The notes: generated by a model not told the origin, from the sequence alone. Shown: positions 1 to 8,499, numbered from the stretch's first letter. The stretch: DNA of 64,000 bases from Bulleidia sp. zg-1006 (GCF_016812035.1 NZ_CP069178.1:310001-374000); one strand, 5' to 3'. Made by a program: numbers and translations.

Positions 1-14
1 AAAAAGGAGAGTCT

Positions 15-611
15 ATGAAGCGAACGGATTTAATTCAACAATTAAAGGAATTTATTCCTTTTAATGAGCAAGAAGAAAAAGATAAACAAGTTTTTTTAAG
101 ACAATTAAGTATTGATAATATCTTTAAACGTGAAAATGAAGTGGGGCATTTTACAGCATCTTGTTGGATTGTGAATCAAGATTATACAAAGGTTCTGTTG
201 GCTTACCACAATATTTACCAATCGTATGCTTGGCTAGGTGGTCATTGTGATGGTGATGAAGATTGTTTAGGGGTTGCTTTAAAGGAAGCTAGAGAAGAAA
301 GTGGCTTAGAGAATATTAAAGTTCTATCTCAAGAGCCGATATCGATTGAAACATTAGTGGTCAATGGTCATGAGAAGAAGGGGAAATATATACCAAGTCA
401 TCTTCATTTCAATGTAACCTATTTGTTTCAAGCAAATGATCAAGAAAGGCTTCATATTAAAGAAGATGAAAATTCAGCGCTTGCTTGGTTTGATTGTGCC
501 ACCTTTATGAGTGAGGTTAATGAAATTTGGATGAAAGAAAGAATTTATCAGAAATTAAATGGTAGAATCATACAATATTTTGACGAAAAATGGAGAGGAA
601 ATCTGCGGTGA
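15..611 (+). CDS. NUDIX hydrolase
   Basis: A 198-residue cytoplasmic protein whose residues 75-100 form a NUDIX box: a Gly-Gly-His start, an acidic run, then KEAREESGL, which is the REUxEExGU motif with Lys in place of the first Arg. NUDIX enzymes hydrolyse nucleoside diphosphates linked to another group. The substrate cannot be read from sequence. An AGGAG ribosome site lies 7 bases before the ATG, so the start is well supported. The N-terminal 40 residues are highly charged and outside the fold. It is followed at close spacing by a DUF554 gene on the same strand, so the two may share a transcript. Confidence 0.85.
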   Translation: MKRTDLIQQLKEFIPFNEQEEKDKQVFLRQLSIDNIFKRENEVGHFTASCWIVNQDYTKVLLAYHNIYQSYAWLGGHCDGDEDCLGVALKEAREESGLENIKVLSQEPISIETLVVNGHEKKGKYIPSHLHFNVTYLFQANDQERLHIKEDENSALAWFDCATFMSEVNEIWMKERIYQKLNGRIIQYFDEKWRGNLR

Positions 612-647
612 TAGTGCTATTCTTAGAGCTAAATGGAGGATTTTTGT

Positions 648-1358
648 ATGTTCGCGCTGGGAACGTTTATTGATACAGCCCTAGGTTTAGTTGGAGGAAT
701 TATTGGTCTTATTTGTGGACCTAGATTAAATAAAAATTTACAAGAGGTTTTATTACCGGTGGTAGGTCTGTCGCTTATCATTTTAGGTCTTTCAAATATA
801 TTGACAGGCATGATTTATTTAGAAGGAAACCATCTTCGTACACAAAATACCATGTTATTATTAGCTGGTTTACCTTTGGGAACGCTCATTGGCGAAATAC
901 TCCATATCCAACGCTCATTAGAATACCTCGCTGAATTTGTTAAAAAGAAAAGTGGAAACACGAAAGACCCTCAATTTGTGCAAGCGTTCTTAGCGACGAC
1001 TTGTATGATAGCGATTGGAGCTATGGGTATTCTTGGTTGTGTGCAGGATGCTTTAGGTGGGGATCATTCTTTATTGATTTGTAAGGGAATTGTTGATTTA
1101 ATCTTAGTTTCTTTAATGAGTGCTTCCTTAGGCAAAGGAGCTATCTTTGCAAATCTACCAATGTTCTTACTACAGATTTCTTTCACAGCTATTTTCAGTT
1201 TATTTGGCGATATGATTTACCCAAAATCCTTAACGAATTTAACCATGATGGGTGGCATTTTAATTATGTGCATTGGTTTAAATGTGGCATTTGATAAAAA
1301 GATACGAGTTATGAATTTATTACCTGCATTATTGATTGCGCTTTTTTGGCTTTGGTAG
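648..1358 (+). CDS. DUF554 family membrane protein
   Basis: A 236-residue integral membrane protein with about seven hydrophobic segments and glycine-rich loops. The early GTFIDTALGLVGGIIG segment is typical of the DUF554 (YdfK/YqgA) family, putative membrane proteins of unknown function. I place the start at the second ATG: the first ATG (633) overlaps the GGAGG motif that serves as ribosome site for 648, eight bases downstream. It begins shortly after the NUDIX gene. Family assignment is fairly secure, function unknown. Confidence 0.8.
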   Translation: MFALGTFIDTALGLVGGIIGLICGPRLNKNLQEVLLPVVGLSLIILGLSNILTGMIYLEGNHLRTQNTMLLLAGLPLGTLIGEILHIQRSLEYLAEFVKKKSGNTKDPQFVQAFLATTCMIAIGAMGILGCVQDALGGDHSLLICKGIVDLILVSLMSASLGKGAIFANLPMFLLQISFTAIFSLFGDMIYPKSLTNLTMMGGILIMCIGLNVAFDKKIRVMNLLPALLIALFWLW

Positions 1359-1609
1359 TTGATGAGAGTGAATGATGACTTAAGTTTATCACAAGCCAGT
1401 GGTTCTTCTAAAATGGTTCGATAAGAAACGGAACTAGCGAACTTCACAATCAGAAATAACATGGTTTTGGCATTTTCTAATAAAGATAGAAATAAAGGAA
1501 TGAAGTGATGGTATAGATTAATTTCAAAAAGAAGGCATTCAAAAATTAGTTTCCAAGATGAGAAATGATTGATTGCAACCGTTCGTAAAGGGTAAAATGC
1601 TCTTCTTTT

Positions 1610-2776
1610 TTAGTGCATGTTATTAACGGGAATAGAAGAATCTAAAGCGGTGATAACTTTCGTTAAAGTTTTATTCATCTTCTCTTTATTTGGATAAAGT
1701 TTAGTGCTTAGCTGACTATAAGGATATACCTTAAAATTATGATTGCGTGGCTTAGAATAAGTATAAATAAATTCGGTTTTTAAATCATCAAGCGTAATGG
1801 TCGTGATGCCGTTATCAATCGTCTTATTGATGCGAATGGAAGCCATGTAACCATTCATACTTTGTTCACGATTCCATTGGTCACTAATCATATTACCAAA
1901 AGCATAAAAGACAATGCTTTTACGATTGTTGAGCCATTGGATTGGTTGAATGGTGTGGGGATGATTACCAATGATAATATCTGTACCAGCATCGGCTAAA
2001 GCTTGGGCTAAGCGCTTTTGCTCAGGGCTAGGCATATCTTGATATTCAATGCCCCAATGAATAGCCACTAAAACTACATCCACTTGTTTTTTAGCTTCTT
2101 TAATTTGTTGCAACATTTCTTGTTCACGCCCTTCGTAGCAATTCACTAAATAGTCTTTACCGACCGGTGCTTTAAAACCATTCATTCCATAGGTCCAAGA
2201 AAAGAACGTGTACTTAATACCATTGACTTCATGAATGCGAATGGCTTGTTGGGCTTGCTTGGAAGTATAGGTTCCTTCAGCAATAATTTCAGGATGTTGA
2301 TCAAAAAATTTTCTTTGCGCCATTATACCAGCCTCACCTTTATCTAAAGAATGATTTGTTGCCGTAGAAACGAGATTAAAGCCTTGATCAATCATGTTTT
2401 GTCCCCATTCTTGCGGACTGTTGAAAAGCGGATAGCTACTTAATCCTAAAGCACTACCACCTAGGATGGTTTCTTGATTGTAATAACGAAGATCATAAGG
2501 CTTTGCACTTTGACCTATGAGTTCGATTTGTTTCGTGAAATCGTAAGTATTTCCTTTTTTCGCATCTTTATATACAGAATTATGAATTAAGGAGTCTCCA
2601 ACCATAAACAAAGTGGCAGAGGTCTTTGTGCTTTTCACCTCTTTCTTTTCCGTTGGTTTTTGAGTTTTAATGGTTTGGGTTAGCTTATTTGCTGGTTTTG
2701 GATGTAAAACATATATTGCAACCATACTAGCAAGTAATAATACACTATAAAGTATTTTCCAAAGTTTCTTCTTCAT
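1610..2776 (-). CDS. CapA family protein (poly-gamma-glutamate/capsule type)
   Basis: A 388-residue protein with one N-terminal membrane anchor (residues 7-25), a Lys/Thr-rich linker to about residue 50, and then a PGA_cap metallophosphatase-like domain. Visible family motifs are MVGDSLIHN, an ATNHSLDKG block, AIHWGIEY and IGNHPHTIQP. These correspond to the metal-binding Asp/His/Asn positions of the calcineurin-like fold. CapA proteins take part in making or anchoring poly-gamma-glutamate, but single copies without capB/capC, as here, are common and their role is unclear. No cap partner genes lie nearby. The leader suggests the domain faces outward. Confidence 0.85.
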   Translation of the reverse strand: MKKKLWKILYSVLLLASMVAIYVLHPKPANKLTQTIKTQKPTEKKEVKSTKTSATLFMVGDSLIHNSVYKDAKKGNTYDFTKQIELIGQSAKPYDLRYYNQETILGGSALGLSSYPLFNSPQEWGQNMIDQGFNLVSTATNHSLDKGEAGIMAQRKFFDQHPEIIAEGTYTSKQAQQAIRIHEVNGIKYTFFSWTYGMNGFKAPVGKDYLVNCYEGREQEMLQQIKEAKKQVDVVLVAIHWGIEYQDMPSPEQKRLAQALADAGTDIIIGNHPHTIQPIQWLNNRKSIVFYAFGNMISDQWNREQSMNGYMASIRINKTIDNGITTITLDDLKTEFIYTYSKPRNHNFKVYPYSQLSTKLYPNKEKMNKTLTKVITALDSSIPVNNMH

Positions 2777-2872
2777 CTTTTTCTCCCTTGTACTCTACCA
2801 TTTTAACATTGTTGGGAATGTCTTTCCTATGAGTTTAAAGAAGCGATGGTATACTAACGAAAAGGAGACTTC

Positions 2873-3062
2873 ACGGAAAAATTTATTGATTTAGATTTAA
2901 ATGTTGCGACACTTGTGGAGCAGCATTCAGAGTTAAAGTCAATGATGTTAGAAACCATAGGTAAGATGATGACCTTGAAAAAGGCTCTAGTGTTTAAAAA
3001 TTCCAAAGGATAAAATCATTTATATCTTGGAAGAAAAAGAAATTGAATACGAAGACATTTAG
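2873..3062 (+). pseudogene. Broken DUF1858-like small gene
   Basis: A short coding remnant in two frames. The first frame reads TEKFIDLDLNVATLVEQ and on to LKKALVFK before a stop at 3011; a one-base shift in an A-rich run restores KIPKDKIIYILEEKEIEYED up to a stop at 3060-3062. The composite resembles DUF1858-type domains (an 'xLVxxxPEL' stretch, an 'xxTIGKMMTL' stretch, then a final helix). An AAAGGAG motif sits exactly where a ribosome site should be, but the codon at the start position is ACG, not ATG. So the gene appears to have lost its start codon and also suffered a frameshift. The family assignment is tentative. Confidence 0.5.
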
Positions 3063-3093
3063 CCATCGCTAATCTTCATGAGAGGAACTAAAG

Positions 3094-3783
3094 ATGATTG
3101 TAGAAGAAATAAGAGAAGAGCTTTTTCGTAAGCAGGATTTAAACTATCGAGATTTTATTTGCAGATTAATTCCCAATACAAACCCAGAAACAATCATTGG
3201 TGTTCGTACACCTGTGCTTAGAAAATACGCGAAGCAATTAGTTAAAAGAGAAGATGTGCGTGATTTTTTAAAGGCACTTCCGCATAGATATCAGGATGAA
3301 AATTTACTACATGGTCTCGTTTTGGCAGAAATAAAAGAATTTGATTTGTGCTTAAAGGAAGTCAATCAATTTCTTCCTTACATCAATAATTGGGCGGTTT
3401 GTGATATGCTGTCACCAAAGGTATTTCAAAGATATCATCAAGAACTACTTGTCTACATAAGAAAATGGTTAAAATCCGAAGAGGAATATACAGTTCGTTT
3501 TGCGATAGGAATGTTGATGGAACATTTTTTAGGTGATGATTTCACTTTAGAATATGTGGAACTAGTCACAAAGGTTCACTTAGATTCCTATTATGTCAAA
3601 ATGATGGTGGCTTGGTATTTTGCGACCGGTCTAGCTAAACAATATGAAAAAATACTTCCTTATATGGAAGGAAAGTATTTGGATACATGGACACATAATA
3701 AGACCATTCAAAAAGCTCTGGAGAGTTATCGAATTACCTTTGAACAAAAGACTTATTTGCGAACTTTAAAAGTAAAAAAATAG
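3094..3783 (+). CDS. DNA alkylation repair protein (AlkD-like)
   Basis: A 229-residue, all-helical protein matching the AlkD/HEAT-like DNA glycosylase family. It has the N-terminal signature IIGVRTPVLRKYAKQL, then ENLLHGLVLAEIK and the NNWAVCDMLSPKVF helix-turn with the family's conserved Asp and Trp. These enzymes remove N3/N7-alkylated purines without base flipping. A GAGAGGA motif precedes the ATG. It converges on the zinc locus, with a shared bidirectional terminator. It may instead be one of the many AlkD relatives of unproven activity. Confidence 0.85.
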   Translation: MIVEEIREELFRKQDLNYRDFICRLIPNTNPETIIGVRTPVLRKYAKQLVKREDVRDFLKALPHRYQDENLLHGLVLAEIKEFDLCLKEVNQFLPYINNWAVCDMLSPKVFQRYHQELLVYIRKWLKSEEEYTVRFAIGMLMEHFLGDDFTLEYVELVTKVHLDSYYVKMMVAWYFATGLAKQYEKILPYMEGKYLDTWTHNKTIQKALESYRITFEQKTYLRTLKVKK

Positions 3784-3811
3784 AAGGGCTATTTTGGCTC
3801 TTCTATTTTTT
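3775..3811. terminator. Bidirectional terminator between alkD-like gene and zinc locus
   Basis: A stem TAGAAGGGC / GGCTCTTCTA, including one G-U pair, is flanked by an A-run on the left and a T-run on the right. It can therefore stop transcripts from both convergent genes. It overlaps the stop codon of the alkD-like gene and the 3' end of the lipoprotein gene. Confidence 0.8.
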
Positions 3812-4214
3812 CTAGTACAGCATTTTTCAATTTTCCTGCATGACCAACGTCATCAGGTTGGAAATCATAGATTCCTTTTAAAGTGATTTCCGTTCCGTCG
3901 CGAGGTAACTTAGTATTTTCTTTTAATTCAAATTCAATCCCTTGTTGGCAACACTTTAAAGCATCCATAATTAAGCAAGACACATAGGTTTTCTGGGTTT
4001 TCTCATCTTTAAAGTGAACAATCATGCCTTTTATCCGAACACTTTTACCAATATAATCCTCTGGTTGCATCAACATCTGAGATACTTCTGAATACACCAT
4101 GGTGGAAGATAGTTGTGTTAAGTCCACTTGAACATCACTTTTTGGTGTTGTAAAGACCATGGAACAACCCCCTACCAATAAAAATACAGTAATGAACACA
4201 ATGATTTTCTTCAT
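3789..4214 (-). CDS. Zinc-locus lipoprotein, OB-fold-like
   Basis: A 141-residue exported lipoprotein: a short basic N-terminus, a hydrophobic stretch and the lipobox LVGGC (Cys16). The mature part has a YIGKSVRIKGMI segment and a second ITLKGIYD strand, suggesting an OB-like fold, and a CLIMDALKCCQQG cluster recalling the Cys/Asp cluster of TIGR03943-type zinc-associated proteins. It is the last gene of the zur-znu operon, overlapping znuB by 4 bases. A role in binding or handing over zinc at the membrane surface is therefore plausible. The specific family is not recognised with confidence. Confidence 0.65.
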   Translation of the reverse strand: MKKIIVFITVFLLVGGCSMVFTTPKSDVQVDLTQLSSTMVYSEVSQMLMQPEDYIGKSVRIKGMIVHFKDEKTQKTYVSCLIMDALKCCQQGIEFELKENTKLPRDGTEITLKGIYDFQPDDVGHAGKLKNAVLEKIEEPK

Positions 4215-5041
4215 CTTTTAGCCTCCACTTTTTCCCATAGCCATATACCAATGAACACAATCATATCCATTAACACAATCGTTGATCCAACGGGTGAACC
4301 TAGTAAGATGGATAAGACCAATCCACTAATAGAACATAAAACCGATAACACTGTCGAACAAATCGTTACCGCTTTAAAACTATGGTACAACCGCATGGCT
4401 GAAAGTGCTGGAAAAATGATTAAAGCTGAGATAAGTAAAGAGCCAACTAAATTCATCGCTAAAACAATAACCAAAGAAATCAATACTGCAATCAAAAGAT
4501 TATAGAGCTTGGTGTTAAAACCGGTAGCTTTCACAAAGCCTTCATCAAAGGTTAGAGCAAAGATACGGTGGTGCAGGTACACAAACAAAAGAATCAATAA
4601 AACCGATAGAACAAGCGATAAGACCACCTTTTCAAGACTTAGCGTAAGAATGGAGGTTGCCCCAAATAATGAGGCACAAACATCACCTGATAAATTTGCT
4701 CGCTTACTAAAGACATTCATAATCAAATAGCCCATACCTAAGGAACTGACGGACACCAAAGCCATGCCTGCGTCTCCTTTCATTTTTGTGCGACCAGATA
4801 ACAAGATTACCGCCGCTAAGGTGGTACAAGGTAAAGTGATCCAAATATCATTCGTTAAACCAGTCACCGCAGCAACTGTCATAGCCCCAAAGGCCACGTG
4901 ACTTAAACCATCCCCAATATGAGAATAACGTTTTAAAACTAAAGTGACCCCTAATAAAGAAGCACACAGAGAGACACAAATGGTCACAATAAAGGCATAT
5001 TGAACGAAAGGATAAGATAGATACAATAATAAGGTATTCAT
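4211..5041 (-). CDS. znuB: Zinc ABC transporter permease
   Basis: A 276-residue membrane protein with eight or nine hydrophobic helices, of the ABC-3 family of zinc/manganese permeases. It contains the early KRYSHIGDGLSHVAFGA segment and the later GSLLISALIIFPALSA segment, both hallmarks of ZnuB/MntB proteins. It forms the membrane channel for the ATPase encoded just upstream; their reading frames overlap by 4 bases (ATGA), indicating translational coupling. Zinc rather than manganese is inferred from the linked Zur-type regulator and the His-rich binding protein. Confidence 0.9.
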   Translation of the reverse strand: MNTLLLYLSYPFVQYAFIVTICVSLCASLLGVTLVLKRYSHIGDGLSHVAFGAMTVAAVTGLTNDIWITLPCTTLAAVILLSGRTKMKGDAGMALVSVSSLGMGYLIMNVFSKRANLSGDVCASLFGATSILTLSLEKVVLSLVLSVLLILLFVYLHHRIFALTFDEGFVKATGFNTKLYNLLIAVLISLVIVLAMNLVGSLLISALIIFPALSAMRLYHSFKAVTICSTVLSVLCSISGLVLSILLGSPVGSTIVLMDMIVFIGIWLWEKVEAKR

Positions 5042-5703
5042 ACTTGTCCTCCCAGGTATTCTTCTTTTGTGCCAAAGAAGAAGCCCTTTTCTAAACTGAG
5101 AATATGGCTAGCTCTTTTTAAAGCATAAGAACGATCATGGGTAATCATAACAATGGTCATATTTTCTTTTTCATTAAGATGATCGATTAAGGCATAGAAT
5201 TCTTTGGCTGCTTGTTCATCCAAAGAAGCGACCGGTTCATCCAGAAAAAGAAATTCTTGGCTAGCACATAAGGCTCTTGCTAGAAGAACACGCTGTTGTT
5301 GACCGCCGGATAGGGTGGTAAAAGCTTTATCGGCCAGGTCGTAAACACCCATTTTTTTCATAAAGAAAGCAGCTTTTTCTTTTTCTTTTTTATTGTAGAA
5401 AGGACGCCATTTCAGCTGGGCAATAAAACCGGATAGAACAACCTCTTTTACGGAAGCAGGAAAATCAGCTTGGATATTTCTTTGTTGGGGAAGATAAGCA
5501 ATCGATACCTTTGGGTTGAATTGAACGGTCCCCGATAAATTAGGAATTAAACCAAGTATGGTTTTTAATAGTGTGCTTTTTCCACTTCCGTTTTCACCAA
5601 TGACACAAAGATAATCCCCTTGATGAACAGAGAAGTTGATGTGAGAATGTAAGACATGATTTTCATAACCGGTGCTTAATTCTTTAACAAGAAGTTGTTC
5701 CAT
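5038..5703 (-). CDS. znuC: Zinc ABC transporter ATP-binding protein
   Basis: A 221-residue ABC ATPase. Walker A is GENGSGKST (about residues 37-45), the signature is LSGGQQQR, Walker B is EFLFLDEP, and a switch His lies in MITHDRS. Length is normal for ZnuC/MntB-type ATPases. It powers the adjacent permease. The short spacing to znuA upstream and overlap with znuB downstream show a tight operon. Confidence 0.92.
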   Translation of the reverse strand: MEQLLVKELSTGYENHVLHSHINFSVHQGDYLCVIGENGSGKSTLLKTILGLIPNLSGTVQFNPKVSIAYLPQQRNIQADFPASVKEVVLSGFIAQLKWRPFYNKKEKEKAAFFMKKMGVYDLADKAFTTLSGGQQQRVLLARALCASQEFLFLDEPVASLDEQAAKEFYALIDHLNEKENMTIVMITHDRSYALKRASHILSLEKGFFFGTKEEYLGGQV

Positions 5704-5717
5704 GGCTACTCCTTTCT

Positions 5718-6722
5718 TTAGTTGCTGAAATATTTTTTAAGTGTTTCTAAATTCTTTTGCATAGCCTCCAGATAAGAGGTTTTATCCTTTGTGGTGGATG
5801 TTTGTAAGGAATCTAAAGTTAATATTCCTTGGTCTTTTGTTTTGGTATTGGAAATGATTGTTTTAGCAATTTTTTGATTGGATCCATCAATGGCTAAAAT
5901 GTTCTTTAAGCCTAAGGCATCCACCTTTTTAGCTAAGAATGCAATGGTTTCAAAGCTTGCTTCTGATTCGGCTGAACAACCGGAGAAAGCGGCGAAGTAC
6001 TTCAAACCAAATTCATGAGTTAAATAACGGAATGGGAAACGGTCACCAAAGACCAACGTTTTATTTTGGGCTTGGGAAATGACTTCTTTATATTGACCTT
6101 GCAGCTTATCTAACTTTGCTAGGTATTCCTTGGTATTTTTGCTGTAAAGCTCTTTATGATTGGAATCAAGAGCAATCAGTTGATCAGAAATAGATTGTAC
6201 CAACTTCTTTGCGTTTTCTAAAGATAGCCAAACGTGTTCATCTAGTTCTGGTTTTTCTTCTTCGTGTTTATGATCTTCTTTGTGTTCATGTTCGTGATGG
6301 TGATCATGGTCTTTTTGCATGCCTTCAACGATTTCTTCTTCTAAAGCTTTTTTGCCAATCGTTTCAACCATGTTGATAACTTTACGATTTTTATTTTTCG
6401 GATCCTTCAAAGCATCAGCTACCCATTTATCGGATTCACCACCAACGTGTAAGAAAAGATCGGCTTCTTTAATTTTTGCGATGTCTTCCACACTGGCTTG
6501 GTAGCTATGTAAATCCACCCCTTTATCTAAAAGGTAAGTAACTTCCGCATTTTTAAAGTTATCCCCCATAATTTCTTTTATCCAATCGTACGCTGGATAA
6601 ATTGCGGCCACAACTTTCATTTTTTTGGTACTTGTCTTACTGGTTGGCTTTGTGGAACAAGCACTAACGAAGATAGTTGTAAATAGAACTATAGCCAATA
6701 CTATTTTTTTAAATAATTTCAT
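5718..6722 (-). CDS. znuA: Zinc-binding lipoprotein of ABC transporter
   Basis: A 334-residue substrate-binding lipoprotein of the cluster A-I metal family. A signal peptide ends at the lipobox VSAC. The His ligands expected for ZnuA are visible (DLHSYQ, DEHVWLS). Between them lies a loop very rich in His, Asp and Glu (HDHHHEHEHKEDHKHEEEK), typical of zinc-specific members. The start is set at 6722, where GAAAGGGA lies upstream; its ATG overlaps the zur stop by 4 bases. A longer upstream in-frame ATG lies inside zur and is unlikely. It captures zinc outside the cell and delivers it to ZnuB. Confidence 0.92.
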   Translation of the reverse strand: MKLFKKIVLAIVLFTTIFVSACSTKPTSKTSTKKMKVVAAIYPAYDWIKEIMGDNFKNAEVTYLLDKGVDLHSYQASVEDIAKIKEADLFLHVGGESDKWVADALKDPKNKNRKVINMVETIGKKALEEEIVEGMQKDHDHHHEHEHKEDHKHEEEKPELDEHVWLSLENAKKLVQSISDQLIALDSNHKELYSKNTKEYLAKLDKLQGQYKEVISQAQNKTLVFGDRFPFRYLTHEFGLKYFAAFSGCSAESEASFETIAFLAKKVDALGLKNILAIDGSNQKIAKTIISNTKTKDQGILTLDSLQTSTTKDKTSYLEAMQKNLETLKKYFSN

Positions 6723-7138
6723 TGAATTTCCCTTTCTAAACATTGTTGGCATTTTCCAACAAAGACGGTTTTCGTTAAATTAATTTGGCAACGATGGTTT
6801 TCTTGAAGTCGATTCCGGATTTCTTTAATATCTTCACAAGGAAGATGATATAATTTCCCACAGTTTTCACAACGGAAATGGACAAAAACTTGTTGGTGTT
6901 CGCATAAGTATTCATAACAGGCGGCTTCACCAGGAATAGAAGGATACTGATGTAAAACACCTTCTTTGACTAGGGCTTCAATTTGACGATAAAGTGTGGT
7001 CATGCCTATCGTTCTATTTTTTTCCTGTAAAGCTTTGTAAACACCGGCAATTGTAAAATGAATACCAGGCTGTTCTTTAAAAAATGTTTGAATCAATTCT
7101 TTTTGCTTGGTATGGTAATTAGATCTAGATTGACTCAT
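6719..7138 (-). CDS. zur: Fur-family zinc regulator (Zur-type)
   Basis: A 139-residue Fur-family repressor. The N-terminal winged helix contains MTTLYRQIEALVKEGVL, the C-terminal dimer domain has VHFRCENCGKLYHL, and a second CxxC (GKCQQC) near the end completes the structural zinc site. It is the first gene of the znu operon, and two palindromes of Fur-type geometry lie upstream, so autoregulation by zinc is the natural reading. Zur rather than Fur or PerR is inferred from linkage to znuACB. Confidence 0.88.
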   Translation of the reverse strand: MSQSRSNYHTKQKELIQTFFKEQPGIHFTIAGVYKALQEKNRTIGMTTLYRQIEALVKEGVLHQYPSIPGEAACYEYLCEHQQVFVHFRCENCGKLYHLPCEDIKEIRNRLQENHRCQINLTKTVFVGKCQQCLEREIQ

Positions 7139-7157
7139 GTTGAAACCTCCTAGAATT

Positions 7158-7172
7158 TGAAAACCATTTTCA
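7158..7172. promoter_or_regulatory. Zur-box-like operator 1
   Basis: A 7-1-7 dyad, TGAAAACCATTTTCA, with one mismatch between half-sites. It lies 20 bases before the zur start. The geometry is that of Fur/Zur/PerR boxes in Firmicutes. Confidence 0.75.
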
Positions 7173-7201
7173 TTTTAAAAGAATGAACCAGAATGTCAAT
7201 A

Positions 7202-7216
7202 TGAAAATCATTTTCA
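7202..7216. promoter_or_regulatory. Zur-box-like operator 2
   Basis: A perfect 7-1-7 dyad, TGAAAATCATTTTCA, 44 bases from operator 1 (start to start). It lies between zur and the divergent PAP2 gene (start 7288). The latter could also be affected, though no functional link is evident. Confidence 0.8.
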
Positions 7217-7287
7217 AGTTAGTACAATTAAATGTGTATTTTAGGGAATGTTCAAAATTAGAAAAGAAGCTTAAAATATAAAATTGT

Positions 7288-7812
7288 ATGGAACAAACTA
7301 TTTTACTAGCAATACAAAAATATTTTGGAGCATCTTTCCTGGTTCAAATTAGCCAATTTCTTGGTTGGATTGGAGAACATGGTGAAGTTTGGATTTTCTT
7401 TTTATTACTTTTACTTTGTTTTAAAAGGACTAGAAAAATAGCACTTTTGGGACTAGTATCATTATTGATTGAATTCATTCTTGTTAACATAATGTTAAAA
7501 CCACTTTTTCATCGTCCAAGACCTTGTATGGTTTATCCTGTTTTCTTAAAAGGAAACTTTTGTCCACAAGATTATTCTTGGCCATCGGGGCATAGCGCTA
7601 GTGCTTTTGCAGTAGCGGGAGTTTTCCTTTGGTCACATGCCAAATATCGATATTGGGTCACGACTTTTGCCTTAATGATGGCGTTTAGTCGTATGGTCAT
7701 CTATGTACATTGGCCAAGTGATATTCTCTCTGGAATAGGAATTGGTTTAGGAATTAGCTACTTCGTTGTTTTCAGTAAACCTTTCAAGCGTTTCCCTGGA
7801 ATAAACGCTTGA
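7288..7812 (+). CDS. PAP2-family membrane phosphatase
   Basis: A 174-residue protein with about five membrane helices and the three PAP2 motifs: KPLFHRPRP, the PSGHSAS motif near residue 98, and the SRMVIYVHWPSDILSG block with its catalytic His. These enzymes dephosphorylate lipid phosphates such as phosphatidic acid or undecaprenyl pyrophosphate. No clear ribosome site precedes the ATG. The protein is a paralogue of the one at 31464-31958 (same length, motif spacing and N-terminal pattern). It diverges from the zur operon. Confidence 0.85.
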   Translation: MEQTILLAIQKYFGASFLVQISQFLGWIGEHGEVWIFFLLLLLCFKRTRKIALLGLVSLLIEFILVNIMLKPLFHRPRPCMVYPVFLKGNFCPQDYSWPSGHSASAFAVAGVFLWSHAKYRYWVTTFALMMAFSRMVIYVHWPSDILSGIGIGLGISYFVVFSKPFKRFPGINA

Positions 7813-7814
7813 AA
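7782..7814 (+). other. Perfect 12-bp stem-loop over the PAP2 stop codon
   Basis: TTTCAAGCGTTT (7782-7793) is exactly complementary to AAACGCTTGAAA (7803-7814), with a 9-base loop. The PAP2 stop codon lies within the 3' arm. No T-run follows, so it is probably an mRNA-stabilising or processing hairpin rather than a terminator. Confidence 0.6.
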
Positions 7815-7844
7815 ATATAGACAATAGGAGAAAAGGAGATTGAA

Positions 7845-8297
7845 ATGTTAGCAGTAGGAACAAAGGCACCGACTTTCGAATTGTTGGACCAAGATAATCA
7901 GAAACATTGTTTGGATGATTATAAGGGGAAGAAGGTTATTTTATATTTTTATCCAAAAGATAATACAAGTGGTTGTACCAGCGAAGCATGTGGTTTTAAA
8001 GATAACTACCCGCAATTTCAAGAAAAAGGAACAGTTATTTTAGGTGTTTCCAAGGACAGCGTGCAATCACACAAGAAGTTTCAAGAGGCTTTCCATCTTC
8101 CTTTCACTTTATTGTCGGATCCGAATTTACAAGCGATCCGAGCTTATGAGGTTTGGGTGGAAAAGTCAATGTATGGTAGAAAATATATGGGTATTGAACG
8201 GTCTACCTATCTTATTAATGAAGAAGGTATTATTGAAAAGACGTTTCAAAAGGTGAAGCCAAAAGAGCATTCAAAGGAAGTATTGGAAGTCGTATAG
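7845..8297 (+). CDS. bcp: Thioredoxin-dependent peroxiredoxin (Bcp type)
   Basis: A 150-residue peroxiredoxin of the BCP/PrxQ class. The active site is PKDNTSGCTSEACGF, with the peroxidatic Cys in 'TSGCTSEACGF' and a candidate resolving Cys five residues later, the spacing of atypical two-Cys BCPs. It reduces hydrogen peroxide and organic peroxides at the expense of thioredoxin, an oxygen defence fitting an anaerobe. An AAAGGAG motif precedes the start. It follows the PAP2 gene closely and may be co-transcribed. Confidence 0.92.
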   Translation: MLAVGTKAPTFELLDQDNQKHCLDDYKGKKVILYFYPKDNTSGCTSEACGFKDNYPQFQEKGTVILGVSKDSVQSHKKFQEAFHLPFTLLSDPNLQAIRAYEVWVEKSMYGRKYMGIERSTYLINEEGIIEKTFQKVKPKEHSKEVLEVV

Positions 8298-8450
8298 GAT
8301 TTCCTTTTTTATGAAAATGAAAATAGCTAAAAGTCCTTTGTTTAAAAGCTTTTGATTGTTGTGTTTTTCTTCACAAAAAATAAACTTGTTTTTTGAGATG
8401 ATTTGGATTGAAATTTTGATTTCTTAGTTGTACTATATCGTTACAGCTTT

Positions 8451-8474
8451 AATTAGTTGCATACGCAACTAATT
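8451..8474. promoter_or_regulatory. Dyad upstream of nrdD
   Basis: A perfect 10-bp inverted repeat AATTAGTTGC / GCAACTAATT with a 4-base centre, 25 bases before the nrdD start. It is not followed by a T-run, so an operator or 5' UTR hairpin is likelier than a terminator. It does not match the NrdR box. Confidence 0.55.
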
Positions 8475-8499
8475 TGTTGGATATGGAGAGGGAAGTTAT

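Noticed and set aside
1217-1462. Minus-strand 81-residue open frame at the end of the DUF554 gene
   Set aside because: Overlaps a supported gene, has no ribosome site and no recognisable motif; the part beyond 1358 could be a remnant but nothing supports it.
7782-7814. Stem-loop after PAP2 as an intrinsic terminator
   Set aside because: No T-run on the coding strand; the downstream bcp gene is close, so it is listed as a plain hairpin.
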